Part shown: piece after piece, positions 52,357-61,629 of the stretch
Position numbering within the stretch: position 1 is the stretch's first letter
How the letters are laid out: each line of letters opens with the position of its first letter
NCBI RefSeq assembly: GCF_000731985.1
Contig: NZ_JNCS01000006.1
Span: 112,701-176,700 of the forward strand
DNA from: Natrinema altunense
Lineage (GTDB): Archaea > Halobacteriota > Halobacteria > Halobacteriales > Natrialbaceae
Reading direction: 5' to 3'
DNA length: 64,000 nucleotides
Notes under the pieces: generated by a model
The model's input: the letters and a program-made list of their open reading frames with translations, nothing else
Database searches by the model: none
Told to the model about the DNA's origin: nothing
Translations under genes and position numbers: made by a program

Positions 52357-53163
52357 TCATCGGTCGGTCGGTCCGACGGCGTCGTGGTAGGCGTCGGCGA
52401 GCGCGTCGAGGGCCTCGTGGTGGTTCGTTGTGTGAGGGGCGGTCAGCGGCGAGACGCTGATGCGCCCCTCGACGACGGCACGACGATCCGTGCCGTCGGG
52501 ATCGGGAAGGGAGTCGGGGTCCATGTCGTCCCAGACGCGGTCGTGAAGCGTGACGTGGGTCCCGTCGCGTTCGGCGTCCATCTCGTAGCGCTTCGAGGGG
52601 CGCGTGATCTCGATCGGCGCGGGGTCGCCGTCGGGCAGCGGCACGTTGACGTTGAGATAGGCCGCGTGATCGAAGACACCCGCCTCGAGCGCGTTTTCGG
52701 CGAGATACGAGGTGACGCGCGCGGCTTCGGCGTACTCCTCGGCGGTCACGTCGACCTCCTTGAAGGGAGTGTCGTCGACGGGGACGTACAGCGACGTGGC
52801 GATCGCGGGCACGTCGAAGAACGCGGCCTCGACGGCCGCGCTGATCGTGCCCGACCGGCCGAGAACGTACTCACCGAGGTTCGCGCCCTTGTTACAGCCC
52901 GCGACGACCAGATCGGGATACGGGCCGAGTTCGGCGAGGCCGGCGACGACGCAGTCGGCGGGCGTCCCGTGGACCGCATACCCCAGCCCGCGCTCGTCGA
53001 CCTCGACTTCGTGGGAGAGCGACCGACCGCAGGCGCTCCGGTCGTCGGCCGGAGCGACGACGGTCACGTTGGCGTGCTCGGAAAGGGCGTCGTACAGGGC
53101 CCTGATACCGGTGCTATCGATCCCGTCGTCGTTGGTCAACAGGATCTCACAGTCGTCGCTCAT
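52357..53163 (-). CDS. surE: 5'/3'-nucleotidase SurE
   Basis: The 268-residue protein has LLTNDDGIDSTGI at the N-terminus (metal-binding Asp-Asp), VVAPADDRSACGRSLS, GTPADCV and VVAGCNKGANLG, the family's substrate and metal loops. SurE dephosphorylates nucleoside monophosphates. It follows the Rsm22-like gene on the same strand after about 50 bp. Confidence 0.95.
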   Translation of the reverse strand: MSDDCEILLTNDDGIDSTGIRALYDALSEHANVTVVAPADDRSACGRSLSHEVEVDERGLGYAVHGTPADCVVAGLAELGPYPDLVVAGCNKGANLGEYVLGRSGTISAAVEAAFFDVPAIATSLYVPVDDTPFKEVDVTAEEYAEAARVTSYLAENALEAGVFDHAAYLNVNVPLPDGDPAPIEITRPSKRYEMDAERDGTHVTLHDRVWDDMDPDSLPDPDGTDRRAVVEGRISVSPLTAPHTTNHHEALDALADAYHDAVGPTDR

Positions 53164-53214
53164 GTCACCCCGGTTGGCCGGCGGTGCGAAAAGCCCACCG
53201 CTTCGGGGCGCGAC

Positions 53215-54765
53215 TCAGGCGATCCGGTCGACGATCGTCTCCTCGTCGACGACCAGGTTGTACGCTCCTTCGTCGTCGTTCCAGAGCGCGAGGACGCCCT
53301 CGAACGAGCAGACGTCGCCGTAGTCGGCCTCGAGCAGCGGCCGGTTGAGCGCCGTCTCCCTCGTGACGACGGCGTAGTGGTCGGTGTCCTCGCTGCCGTC
53401 GCTGATCTTGAACAGGGGGTTCGACCGCCCGCTCCCGCGACCGCCGTTCCCGTCGCCGTCGCTCAGCGATCGACTGAGTTTCGCCGCGACGAGATCGATC
53501 CGCTCGGTGACGTGGCGTTCCATCTCGGCCATCTGCGCCCACTCGCTGGTCTCGAGGCGCATGTCGATCCGCCGCCGGCCGTCGAGTCGCAGTTGCGCGT
53601 AGGAAAACTGCACGTCGACGTTGACGAACTCGCCGGGCGCGTGCTCGTCGCCGTCCGGCGTCGCCTCGTCGAGGCGGCGCTGGAACGCCGGGGCCTCGAG
53701 ATCGGGTCGGACGTCGAACGACCACCCGCGATCCGAGGGCCGTTCGCCGGGCCAGAGCCGGACCGTGGGGCCGTAGACGGTGACTTCGCCGCGGCGGTAC
53801 GTCTCCGCGTCCCCGCCGCTCTCGTCGTCGAAATCCACGGCCGTCCGTTCCCAGAGCCGCTCGTCCTCGAGGTCGCGTTCCACCTCGCGCAGGCCCACGC
53901 TGGTGTTCTTGTCCGCGGGTGCCATCGCGAGGAAGGTACCCGTCGGCGCGAGCGTTTCGAGGGCCGACCGCGCGACGGCGACGGGGTTCTCGAGTTCGCT
54001 CAGGACGTTACAGGCGAGGATCAGATCGAAGCCGTCGTCGGGCGCGGTGGGATCGAACCCGTCACCGCTGCCGGCCTCGCTCGGATCGAACGCCTCCGCG
54101 GTCGTCCGGTGGATCGTCGGGTGGACGTTCCGCCCCGTCTCGGCGAGCAACTCCTCGAGCACGTCCGCGGCGGCGCTCGGCTCGACTGCGTGGTACTCGA
54201 GCAGGGCGTCGTCGGGCAGATAGTCGCAGAGCCCGAGCGCGGGGCCGCCGACCCCCGCACCGAGATCGAGGACGCGAAGGGTGCGGTCGAGCAGGCCGCG
54301 GTCCGCGAGGTCGTCGAGCGCGTACTGGATCGCCGCGTAGTAGCCCGGCAGGTGATAGATCGCGTAGCCGGCCGCGACGTCGTCGTCGTAGTCGACGGAC
54401 CGGCCGTCGAGATAGTCGGCCTTGAAGCGGCGGATCGTCGACCGGAGCAGGTCACCGGACGCGCCGGTTTCCCAATCGGGGCCGTACCGCTCGACGAGCA
54501 GGTCCTCGAGCCGGCGCTCGTACTCGGCGGGGAGGCGTTCGACCGGTCCCCGACGCGGCCGCACCGGTTCGTCGCCGACGGGGACGAACGTGCCGTCGTC
54601 CCGTTCGATCAGCCCGAGGGCGGCGGCCTCCTCGCGGAGGTGCTGTCGGACGACCGCGGGATGCGGGTTCCCCGTCACGTACTCGCAGATCTCGTCGGGG
54701 TCGATCGGTCGGACGTTACGCAGGTACTTCGCGTTCGATCGAATGGATTCGCGTTGCTCGCTCAC
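53215..54765 (-). CDS. Rsm22-like SAM-dependent methyltransferase
   Basis: The 516-residue protein has an N-terminal helical domain (ICEYVTGNPHPAVVRQHLREE), the SAM motif VLDLGAGVGGPALG in the centre, DLILACNVLSEL, and a C-terminal OB-like part. The Rsm22 family methylates or stabilises the small ribosomal subunit. It overlaps the TyrA-like gene by 4 bp. Confidence 0.85.
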   Translation of the reverse strand: MSEQRESIRSNAKYLRNVRPIDPDEICEYVTGNPHPAVVRQHLREEAAALGLIERDDGTFVPVGDEPVRPRRGPVERLPAEYERRLEDLLVERYGPDWETGASGDLLRSTIRRFKADYLDGRSVDYDDDVAAGYAIYHLPGYYAAIQYALDDLADRGLLDRTLRVLDLGAGVGGPALGLCDYLPDDALLEYHAVEPSAAADVLEELLAETGRNVHPTIHRTTAEAFDPSEAGSGDGFDPTAPDDGFDLILACNVLSELENPVAVARSALETLAPTGTFLAMAPADKNTSVGLREVERDLEDERLWERTAVDFDDESGGDAETYRRGEVTVYGPTVRLWPGERPSDRGWSFDVRPDLEAPAFQRRLDEATPDGDEHAPGEFVNVDVQFSYAQLRLDGRRRIDMRLETSEWAQMAEMERHVTERIDLVAAKLSRSLSDGDGNGGRGSGRSNPLFKISDGSEDTDHYAVVTRETALNRPLLEADYGDVCSFEGVLALWNDDEGAYNLVVDEETIVDRIA

Positions 54766-55541
54766 TCGGTGTCACCCCGGGTATCGTGTCGCTCGTCGTC
54801 GCGTCGCTCCTGCCAGTCCGTTGTCGCCGCTCGGTACAGCGACTCGAGGTCGTCGGCGTCGGCGGCGGCGACCGCCGCGGCCGCGTCGGCGACCGCGTCC
54901 GCACCGTCGAACGTCGCCTGAATGTCGGCGTAGACCCGCGGCGTGCCACCGGTCACCCGTTCGACGAGTCGCCGCAACCCCTCGTAGATGGGGGTTTCGA
55001 ACCCCGGCGGAACCGACTCCGCGGCCAGCGCGAAGGAAAGAACCGCGGCGTGGGCCGCCGCCTGGACCGACTCCATGGCCTCGTCGTGTTCCGCGGCGGT
55101 CGTCTCGAACACTGCGTTCCCGCGCGACTCGAGGGCCGCGAGGAGGGCGTCGGTCACGGGTCCCGATCGATCCCGAACGACGGCGATCGAGCCGGGTGCC
55201 CGTTCGGGCGCGAAAAGCGGATGCAGGCTCATGCGTTCCAGATCGGGTGCGTGACGCGCCATCGCCTCGACTGCGGGTGCCATGACGCCCGAGACGTCGA
55301 TGACCGCCCGCTCGGCCCGCCCGGCCTGCTCCCCGATCGCGTCGGCGACGTGGGTCATCGGCACCGCGAGGCAGACGACATCGTACGTCGTTCCGCCCTC
55401 GAGAGCGGCGACGTCGCCGCCGACCGCATCGGCCGCGGCCGCCGCCGCGTCCGGCTCGAGATCGGCGAACGAGACCGGTGCGTCGACGGCCCCCCCGAAC
55501 CACGTCCCCATCGACCCCGCGCCGACGATCAATACGTCCAT
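54762..55541 (-). CDS. Prephenate-dehydrogenase-like protein (TyrA family)
   Basis: The 259-residue protein starts MDVLIVGAGSMGTWFGGAV, an NAD(P)-binding site, followed by DVVCLAVPMTHVADAI and SLHPLFAPERAPG, the TyrA-type His/Pro segment, and an alpha-helical C-terminal domain. It could oxidise prephenate or arogenate for tyrosine. No aroA-type genes adjoin. Overlap of 4 bp with the Rsm22-like gene. Confidence 0.87.
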   Translation of the reverse strand: MDVLIVGAGSMGTWFGGAVDAPVSFADLEPDAAAAAADAVGGDVAALEGGTTYDVVCLAVPMTHVADAIGEQAGRAERAVIDVSGVMAPAVEAMARHAPDLERMSLHPLFAPERAPGSIAVVRDRSGPVTDALLAALESRGNAVFETTAAEHDEAMESVQAAAHAAVLSFALAAESVPPGFETPIYEGLRRLVERVTGGTPRVYADIQATFDGADAVADAAAAVAAADADDLESLYRAATTDWQERRDDERHDTRGDTE

Positions 55542-55677
55542 CGACCGGTCCTACCTGCCGACGTTGCAAAAGCCGTTCGATCGACCGACTCGAGTGAGCC
55601 GCCGATCGCGGGCCGACGGTCGAGCGGTGGCGACTGTCTGCCAGAATATACAAGTCAATTCCACTGAGACAGGGTGT

Positions 55678-56412
55678 ATGAACGTCGCCCAGTTGATACC
55701 AGTGTTGCTCGCAACTGGGGCTGTACTCGTCGTCCTGACGACCTATCCGTACCTGGCGACCGCGATCGCCTATCGGGACCGCGATAACGGCCTCTCGTAT
55801 ATCGTCTTCCTAATGGGGGTCGCGGTCTGGAACGGCCTGTTCGCCGCACAGGTGATCGACCCACGTCCGATCGTGAAAGGGTTCTTCTTCAGCATCGCGA
55901 CGCTGGGCGCCATCCTGGCCGGGGTCGGTTGGCTGCTGTTCGCCAGTACGGCGAGTAGCACGCCGCTGTTGCCCTATCAAGGGGCAGTCTATCGGTTCGT
56001 GGCGCTGCTGGCCGGTCTCGAGATCGCGCTCGCGATCACCAACCCGGCACACGCACTGTACTGGGAGATCGCCGGCAGTTCGCCCGATATCCTGGCGTTT
56101 ACCGTCATCGAACCGAACGTCGGCTACTGGCTGCATACGGCGTTCCTCGTCGCGCTGTTCGGAGCGGGGACGATTCTCTTCGGCCTCGCGTGGCGACGCG
56201 GGACCGACGTCCGGTACACGCGCAGTTACGCCATGGTCGGGGCCGCGACGACCGTGGCGATCGTCGGTAGCAACGTCTTCGTCGCCGGGACGGCCTCGGT
56301 CGCACCGCTGGCCGCCGGCTCCCTGACGACGATCGGCTGGGTGCAAGCCCAACAGAAACGATACCTCCAACTGCCGCGTCCGTACCGATGGATCGGGGAC
56401 CTCCTCCAGTGA
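55678..56412 (+). CDS. 7TM sensor-like membrane protein without kinase domain
   Basis: ATG 55678 (MNVAQLIPVLLATGAVLV) follows a TATA-like GAATATACA about 30 nt upstream. The 244-residue protein has seven hydrophobic segments and NGLSYIVFLMGVAVWNGLF, resembling the N-terminal 7TM region of haloarchaeal sensor histidine kinases. No HisKA or ATPase part follows: the stop occurs after PYRWIGDLLQ. It may be an independent sensor partner or a truncated receptor. Confidence 0.72.
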   Translation: MNVAQLIPVLLATGAVLVVLTTYPYLATAIAYRDRDNGLSYIVFLMGVAVWNGLFAAQVIDPRPIVKGFFFSIATLGAILAGVGWLLFASTASSTPLLPYQGAVYRFVALLAGLEIALAITNPAHALYWEIAGSSPDILAFTVIEPNVGYWLHTAFLVALFGAGTILFGLAWRRGTDVRYTRSYAMVGAATTVAIVGSNVFVAGTASVAPLAAGSLTTIGWVQAQQKRYLQLPRPYRWIGDLLQ

Positions 56413-56490
56413 CCGCACGCGCCGATCGGCCCCCGAAATTCGGTGGACTCGTCCCACGACGTTTCATAGCTCGAGCCCCAACCGTCCCCT

Positions 56491-57552
56491 ATGGTACGAG
56501 TCGGGATCGTCGGTGCGGGGGCGGCCGCCGCGGCCGCGACTGCAGCCCTCGATGACGCCGCGACCGAGACGGAGATAACGGTACTCGAGAAATCCCGCGG
56601 GCTCTGTGGCCGCGCCGCGACGAGACGGCGGAACGGAATCGTCTACGACTACGGCGCGAACTACGTGAAAAACGACGACAAGCGGGTCGTCGACCTGCTG
56701 ACCGAGACCCTGGACACCGAAGGGCTGGTCGACATCGCGGCACCGGTCTGGACCTTCGATAGCGACGGGACCGTCTCCGAAGGGGACGACCGCGGCGGAC
56801 GGAAGTGGACCTACCGGCGGGGGCTGACCCAGATCGCAAAGCGGCTGTTCGCACGGACCGACGCGACCGTCGAACGGGAGACCCGCGTCGAGACGCTGCT
56901 CAGAACCGACGAGAGAGATGGCGGGAGCGACGCCGGCGACTGGTACCTAGCGGACGCCGACGGCGGTCGCTGGGGCCCCTTCGATGTCGTCCTCCTGAAC
57001 CCGCCGGCACCCCAGACCGTCGATCTGCTTCGCTCGGCTGAGTGGGACGCCGACGTGCGCGACCGCCTCGCGGAGGCCATCGACGACGTGCCATTCCGGA
57101 CGATCTGGACCGGCGTCTTCCACTACCCGTTCGAACTCGACCGACCCTACTACGCGCTCGTCAATACGGACAAAGAACACGACATCGGCTGGATCGGCCG
57201 CGAGGAGTGCAAACCCGGCCACGTCCCCGACGGCGAGTCGCTGCTGATCGTCCAGGCGAACCACGAGTGGTCGGTCGATCACTACGACGAGCCCCACGAA
57301 CGGAACCGCGAGCGACTCGCGGCGCTTGCCGCCGACCTGCTCGGCGACCAGCGGGTGTACGAACCGGACTGGACCGACCACCAGGGGTGGCGGTACGCTT
57401 TGCCCGAGGACGGCGTCGCCCGCGACCCCCTGCAACTGGCCGAGGCCGAGGGGCTGTACTGTCTCGGGGACTGGGTTGCCGGCGACGCCAGGCTCCACGC
57501 GGCGCTCCGAAACGGTCTCGAGGTCGCCGATCGGATCGCGGACCGGGGCTGA
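56491..57552 (+). CDS. FAD-dependent oxidoreductase (renalase-like)
   Basis: The 353-residue protein begins MVRVGIVGAGAAAAAATAAL with the FAD-binding site, then ITVLEKSRGLCGRAATRR, YDYGANYVK and GLYCLGDWVAGDARLHAALRNG at the C-terminus. The order matches renalase-type flavin amine oxidases. It starts 79 bp after the 7TM gene. Confidence 0.87.
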   Translation: MVRVGIVGAGAAAAAATAALDDAATETEITVLEKSRGLCGRAATRRRNGIVYDYGANYVKNDDKRVVDLLTETLDTEGLVDIAAPVWTFDSDGTVSEGDDRGGRKWTYRRGLTQIAKRLFARTDATVERETRVETLLRTDERDGGSDAGDWYLADADGGRWGPFDVVLLNPPAPQTVDLLRSAEWDADVRDRLAEAIDDVPFRTIWTGVFHYPFELDRPYYALVNTDKEHDIGWIGREECKPGHVPDGESLLIVQANHEWSVDHYDEPHERNRERLAALAADLLGDQRVYEPDWTDHQGWRYALPEDGVARDPLQLAEAEGLYCLGDWVAGDARLHAALRNGLEVADRIADRG

Positions 57553-57560
57553 GACCGGCG

Positions 57561-58898
57561 CTACACCGCCGACGTGACGGCGTCTATCACCGCGGTCTCG
57601 ACGAAGATGACAACGTGGTCGCCGCCCTCGACGACCGTCTCGCCGCGAGGCGTGATCAGCGTCCCCGCACGGCCGATCGCCCCGACGACGACGCCGTCCG
57701 GAAGGTCGGCCATCGCGTCCTGAATCCGCCGCTCGAAGAGCACGCTCTCGGCGTCGACTTCGATCTCGAGGACCTCGGCACGGTCGGACTCGAGCATTGC
57801 GACGTTTTCCGTCCGCTGCTCGCGTGTGAACCGGGTGATCTCCTCGGAGGTGACGAGCCGAGGGTTGACGCCGACGTCGACCCCGACCGTCTCGAAGAGG
57901 TCGACGTACTCGCCGGACTCGACGAGTGCGATGGTTCGTTCGACCCCGATCCGCTTGGCCAACAGGGAGACGAGCAGGTTCTTTTCGTCGCTCTCGAGGG
58001 CGGCAACGACGATGTCGGACTCGTCGACGTGCTCCCGGACGAGGAAGTCGATGTCGGTCGCGTCGCTCTGGAGGACCATCGTTCCCGGGAGTTGCTCGGC
58101 CAGTTCCCGCGCCCGCCTGGGGTCCCGTTCGACCAGTCGCGGCTCGAGCCCCTCGGCTTCGAAGAGTCGGGCCGTCTGATAGCCCATCTCGGTCCCGCCG
58201 ACGATGACGATCTCGTTTGCGTCCTCGAGCGTCGGTTCGGGCGTCAACGATCCCGCGAAGGCGCGGACGCTCTCTCGCGACCCGATGACGACGACGGCAT
58301 CCCCCGCCTCGATGACGGTGTCCCCCTGCGGGATGACGATATCGTCGTCGCGCAGCAACGCAGCGAAGGTCAGCGACTCGAACCGATCGGCTTCGGACAC
58401 CGTCTCGCCGGCGATGGGGCTGTCCGATTCGATTTCGAACTCGGCCATCTGAACGAGATCGCCGGCGAAGGTTTCGACGTCGTGTGCACCGGGTAAGCCG
58501 GCGATTCGGACGATCGTTTCGGCGGTCTGCAAGTCCGTACAGACCATGAAATCGATGCCGAACGCACCCCGGGATTGCTCCCAGGTACGCAGCAGGTTCG
58601 TCTTCTTGACGCGGGCGATCGTGAACGGCTCACCGACGGCCTTCGCCGCCCCGCAGATGACGATGTTGGTCTCGTCGACGTCGGTACTCGCGATCACCAG
58701 ATCCGCGTCCGCGATGCCGGCCTCCCGCAGCGTCTCGATCGAGGTGCCGTCGCCCTGAATCGCCAACACGTCGTAGGCGTACGTGATCGCATCGATACGA
58801 TCGGGGTCCGTATCGATGACGACCACGTTGTGGTCGTCGTCGAGGCTCGCGGCGATGTTCGATCCGACTTCGCCCGCACCGACGACGATCACGCGCAT
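57561..58898 (-). CDS. trkA: Trk potassium uptake protein TrkA
   Basis: ATG 58898 (MRVIVVGAGEVGSNIAASL) is used. The 445-residue protein has two RCK units: VVIDTDPDRIDAI and DADLVIASTDVDETNI in the first, and IVIVGGTEMGYQTARL and DIVVAALESDEKNLLVS in the second, each with a TrkA_C tail. It binds NAD(H) and ATP and gates a TrkH-type K+ channel. No trkH is adjacent. Confidence 0.95.
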   Translation of the reverse strand: MRVIVVGAGEVGSNIAASLDDDHNVVVIDTDPDRIDAITYAYDVLAIQGDGTSIETLREAGIADADLVIASTDVDETNIVICGAAKAVGEPFTIARVKKTNLLRTWEQSRGAFGIDFMVCTDLQTAETIVRIAGLPGAHDVETFAGDLVQMAEFEIESDSPIAGETVSEADRFESLTFAALLRDDDIVIPQGDTVIEAGDAVVVIGSRESVRAFAGSLTPEPTLEDANEIVIVGGTEMGYQTARLFEAEGLEPRLVERDPRRARELAEQLPGTMVLQSDATDIDFLVREHVDESDIVVAALESDEKNLLVSLLAKRIGVERTIALVESGEYVDLFETVGVDVGVNPRLVTSEEITRFTREQRTENVAMLESDRAEVLEIEVDAESVLFERRIQDAMADLPDGVVVGAIGRAGTLITPRGETVVEGGDHVVIFVETAVIDAVTSAV

Positions 58899-59110
58899 CG
58901 GGCCTTCACCCGCGGTGTGCGCTGTCTCGAGTCGGACCGGCGTCCGCACATATCCGCAGTGTCGGTCGCGAGCAGTAAGTGAGTTCGGCCTGATTCGGGA
59001 CGCAAGTCGCGGGTGCGATCTTCGGGGCGATCAATACGGGGACGGGACGTGCCACCGGGCAGCCGCGAGCGAAGCGTCCGCGAGCGGAAAAGCGGCGAGC
59101 GAAAAGCCGA

Positions 59111-59632
59111 TCACGGCATCTCGTGTACCGTCAACTCCACGTCTCGCTGACGGCCCTCGATGTCGGCAACCAGCCGCTCGACGACCGTACGGGCCTCGCC
59201 GAGCAGTTTGGGCTGGACTTTCTCGACGACCCAGTCCAGCGAGACGAACCGCGGGAGCGAGATGGCGTTCGTGTCGGCCGAATGCGGGTCGTACATCGCC
59301 TCGAAGTAGATCCGGCTCGCCGTCTCCGCGTCCGGCGGCGCGGACTCCGGCTCCGGTTCGACGCGCCACTCGCCGCGGGCGTCGATGTCGTTGACCAACC
59401 GCCACGTGAGCGATCTGGGGGCGGACACGTCGGTAACCCGCGACCGGGCGGTGTAGCTGAGCTTCCACCACGCCAACTCGAGGTCGTAGACGGAGCCGGC
59501 GTTGCCGGTTCCCTCGACCCGAACCTCTTTCAAGTGGTCCGTGTACCGCGGGTAGTCGGTAAACGACCGGACGTACGGGAAGACCTCCTCGGGCGACCGG
59601 TGAGCGAGCGTACTGAGGAGAATTCTATCCAC
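59111..59632 (-). CDS. SRPBCC/START-like protein
   Basis: GTG 59632 (read Met-DRILLSTLAHRSPEEVF) is favoured by a TATA-like CCTTACTTTCG about 27-30 nt upstream and because the 39 residues before it are low-complexity. The 173-residue product has the helix-grip layout: YVRSFTDYPRYTDHLKEV, then strands YDLELAWWKLSYTARSRV and a long C-terminal helix. It may bind a lipid or aromatic ligand. Confidence 0.78.
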   Translation of the reverse strand: MDRILLSTLAHRSPEEVFPYVRSFTDYPRYTDHLKEVRVEGTGNAGSVYDLELAWWKLSYTARSRVTDVSAPRSLTWRLVNDIDARGEWRVEPEPESAPPDAETASRIYFEAMYDPHSADTNAISLPRFVSLDWVVEKVQPKLLGEARTVVERLVADIEGRQRDVELTVHEMP

Positions 59633-59781
59633 ACCGGCCGTACGACGGGTTCGAAAGTAAGGATTGCCATACTCTCGCTCGGAGTCGACCGGCGTCGCCC
59701 CGTCACCGACCGCGCTCGGTCGCGAGCGACGACGGCCCGCGTCGGTCACGACCGCGACACCGCTTCGCGTCGGTGGGCTCG

Positions 59782-60636
59782 CTATAGGTAGTCGCCGGCC
59801 AGTAGGTCGACGCGCTCCCTGGTCGCCTCGGGGATCGATTCCGGCGGCGTGTTGATCGTCCCCTCGAGCGCGGTCCAGGCCTCGCTCTCGAAGTCGTCGG
59901 GCATCGTTCGGATGGCGTGCTCGACGACCGCGTTGATCGCGTCCCGGTTGGCCGCCGCGTTCTCGAGGACCTCGTCCAGCGTGACTTCGCTGTCCGCCTT
60001 CCAGACGTCGTAGTCGGTGACGCCAGCGACGGTGGCGTAGCTCAGTTCGGCCTCGCGGGCGAGTTTCGCCTCGGGAACGGCGGTCATACCGACGATGTCC
60101 CAGCCCTGCTCGCGGTAGAACTCGCTTTCGGCTCGCGTGGAGTACTGCGGGCCTTCGATGCAGACGTAGGTGCCGTCCTTCTGGACGGGCGTATCGTCGG
60201 TCGCCTCGCGGGCCGATTCGGCGAGGTGGGCCGCCATCTCGGGACAGTAAGGGTCGGCAAAGCCCATGTGGACGACCATGCCGTCGCCGAAGAAGGTGGG
60301 CGAGCGGTGTTTGGTCCGATCGAAGATCTGGTCGGGAACGACCAGCGTCCGCGGCGGCAGGTCCTCGCGGAGGCTCCCGACCGCGTTCGTGGCGATGACG
60401 CGGTCGACGCCGACCGACTTGAGCGCGTAGATGTTCGCCCGGTAGGAGGCGTCGGTCGGGGGATGCTGGTGGTCCTCGCCGTGGCGCGGGAGGAAGGCGA
60501 CTTCCCGCCCGCCGAGTTCGCCGAGGGTGACCGCCTCGCTCGGCTCACCGTACGGCGTCGAAACGTCCGTTTTCCGGGTATTCTCGAGTGGCAGTGCTTC
60601 GTAGATACCGCTACCGCCGATAACGCCGATCGTCAT
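59782..60636 (-). CDS. mtnP: S-methyl-5'-thioadenosine phosphorylase
   Basis: ATG 60636 (MTIGVIGGSGIYEALPLEN) begins a 284-residue enzyme with the PNP fold: GVIGGSGIY, FLPRHGEDHQHPPTDASYR, ATNAVGSLRED and the purine site GMTAVPEAKLAREAELSYA. It splits MTA with phosphate to adenine and MTR-1-P. With the phosphoribosyltransferase nearby it fits purine salvage. Confidence 0.94.
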   Translation of the reverse strand: MTIGVIGGSGIYEALPLENTRKTDVSTPYGEPSEAVTLGELGGREVAFLPRHGEDHQHPPTDASYRANIYALKSVGVDRVIATNAVGSLREDLPPRTLVVPDQIFDRTKHRSPTFFGDGMVVHMGFADPYCPEMAAHLAESAREATDDTPVQKDGTYVCIEGPQYSTRAESEFYREQGWDIVGMTAVPEAKLAREAELSYATVAGVTDYDVWKADSEVTLDEVLENAAANRDAINAVVEHAIRTMPDDFESEAWTALEGTINTPPESIPEATRERVDLLAGDYL

Positions 60637-60760
60637 GCACTGGCCTCGTCGGACCAGCGTCGTAAACGATCTGGTTCCGTTCTCCGGATCGCTGCGACCG
60701 CTTGCGTCCATCGGTCGGCGAAGGGCGGCGCGGCCGCCGAGACGGCGTTCGAACCGTGGC

Positions 60761-61489
60761 TTAGCAATTGCGTTCGATCGCCACTCGCAACCGCTCCTCG
60801 AGATCGTCTTCGGTCCCGGCTCGCAGCGAGAGCCGCTCGTGGCGCTCGTCCGCGTCGAGCCGTTCCGCCAGCAGGCCGCTGCGGCGGTCGACCTCGAGCA
60901 GTAACTCGAAGCCGTCGTCCGCCGGGAGGGGAACGATCTCCAGTTCGTCGAGGTCGCCCGCGAAGGGGCCGGATCGGGGGACGAACTCGAACTCCTGGAC
61001 GAAGCGGTGATCGGAGAACAGCGATTCCGTCGCCTCGCACTGTGCCGTCCGGAGCACGAAGCCGAGCGAGTCGACGGCGTCGAACAACGCCCGACGGAGC
61101 GGATCGGGCTCGATCTCGAGGGCGTCGCGGTCGTCCGGGTCGACCGCCCAGTCGATGTCGAGGCCGGTATCGAGCCAGACGCTCGTCGTCCCCATCGTGA
61201 CGGGTGTGTGGGCCGGCACGTCGATCGACACGGTTCGGGTCCGCTCCTCGTCGGGCTCGATGGTAAACGAGTCGCCGACGCGGACCGTCTCGATCTTCGC
61301 CGTTCTCGTGCTCTCGTCGGTTTTGTACCGCGTCGCGAGCGCGAAGTAGATGCCGTCGATCTCCTGTGTGTCGTTGCCGCCGGTGATGTCGACGCGCGCG
61401 TCGACCGATTCCCCCGCCGTGAGCGTCGTCGGCAAGACCGTATCGACCGTCGCGGCACCGATACCGAGGCTGGATAGCACGCCTTTCAT
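60761..61489 (-). CDS. Spo0M-like arrestin-fold protein
   Basis: The 242-residue protein begins MKGVLSSLGIGAATVDTVLP and has the Spo0M pattern GESVDARVDITGGNDTQEID, GDSFTIEPDEERTRTVSIDVP and SVWLDTGLDIDWAVDPDD. The fold is arrestin-like. In Bacillus it modulates sporulation signalling; in archaea no role is known. Confidence 0.87.
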   Translation of the reverse strand: MKGVLSSLGIGAATVDTVLPTTLTAGESVDARVDITGGNDTQEIDGIYFALATRYKTDESTRTAKIETVRVGDSFTIEPDEERTRTVSIDVPAHTPVTMGTTSVWLDTGLDIDWAVDPDDRDALEIEPDPLRRALFDAVDSLGFVLRTAQCEATESLFSDHRFVQEFEFVPRSGPFAGDLDELEIVPLPADDGFELLLEVDRRSGLLAERLDADERHERLSLRAGTEDDLEERLRVAIERNC

Positions 61490-61629
61490 ACGACGAGGGT
61501 GTCACAACCGTTGCTTATATATTTATCTCGTTGACACCACCGGACGGATGCCGCACGACGACTGCTGTCGGTCGGACGGCACCGACCGCCTCTCCTCCGA
61601 CACGGAACTGCTGACGCGGACGCCGTACG

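Noticed and set aside
52099..54921. A 940-codon open frame on the forward strand
   Set aside because: It lies opposite surE and the Rsm22-like gene; its translation is Val/Arg/Asp-rich with no domain, and the reverse-strand genes have clear motifs. It is a composition artefact of high GC.
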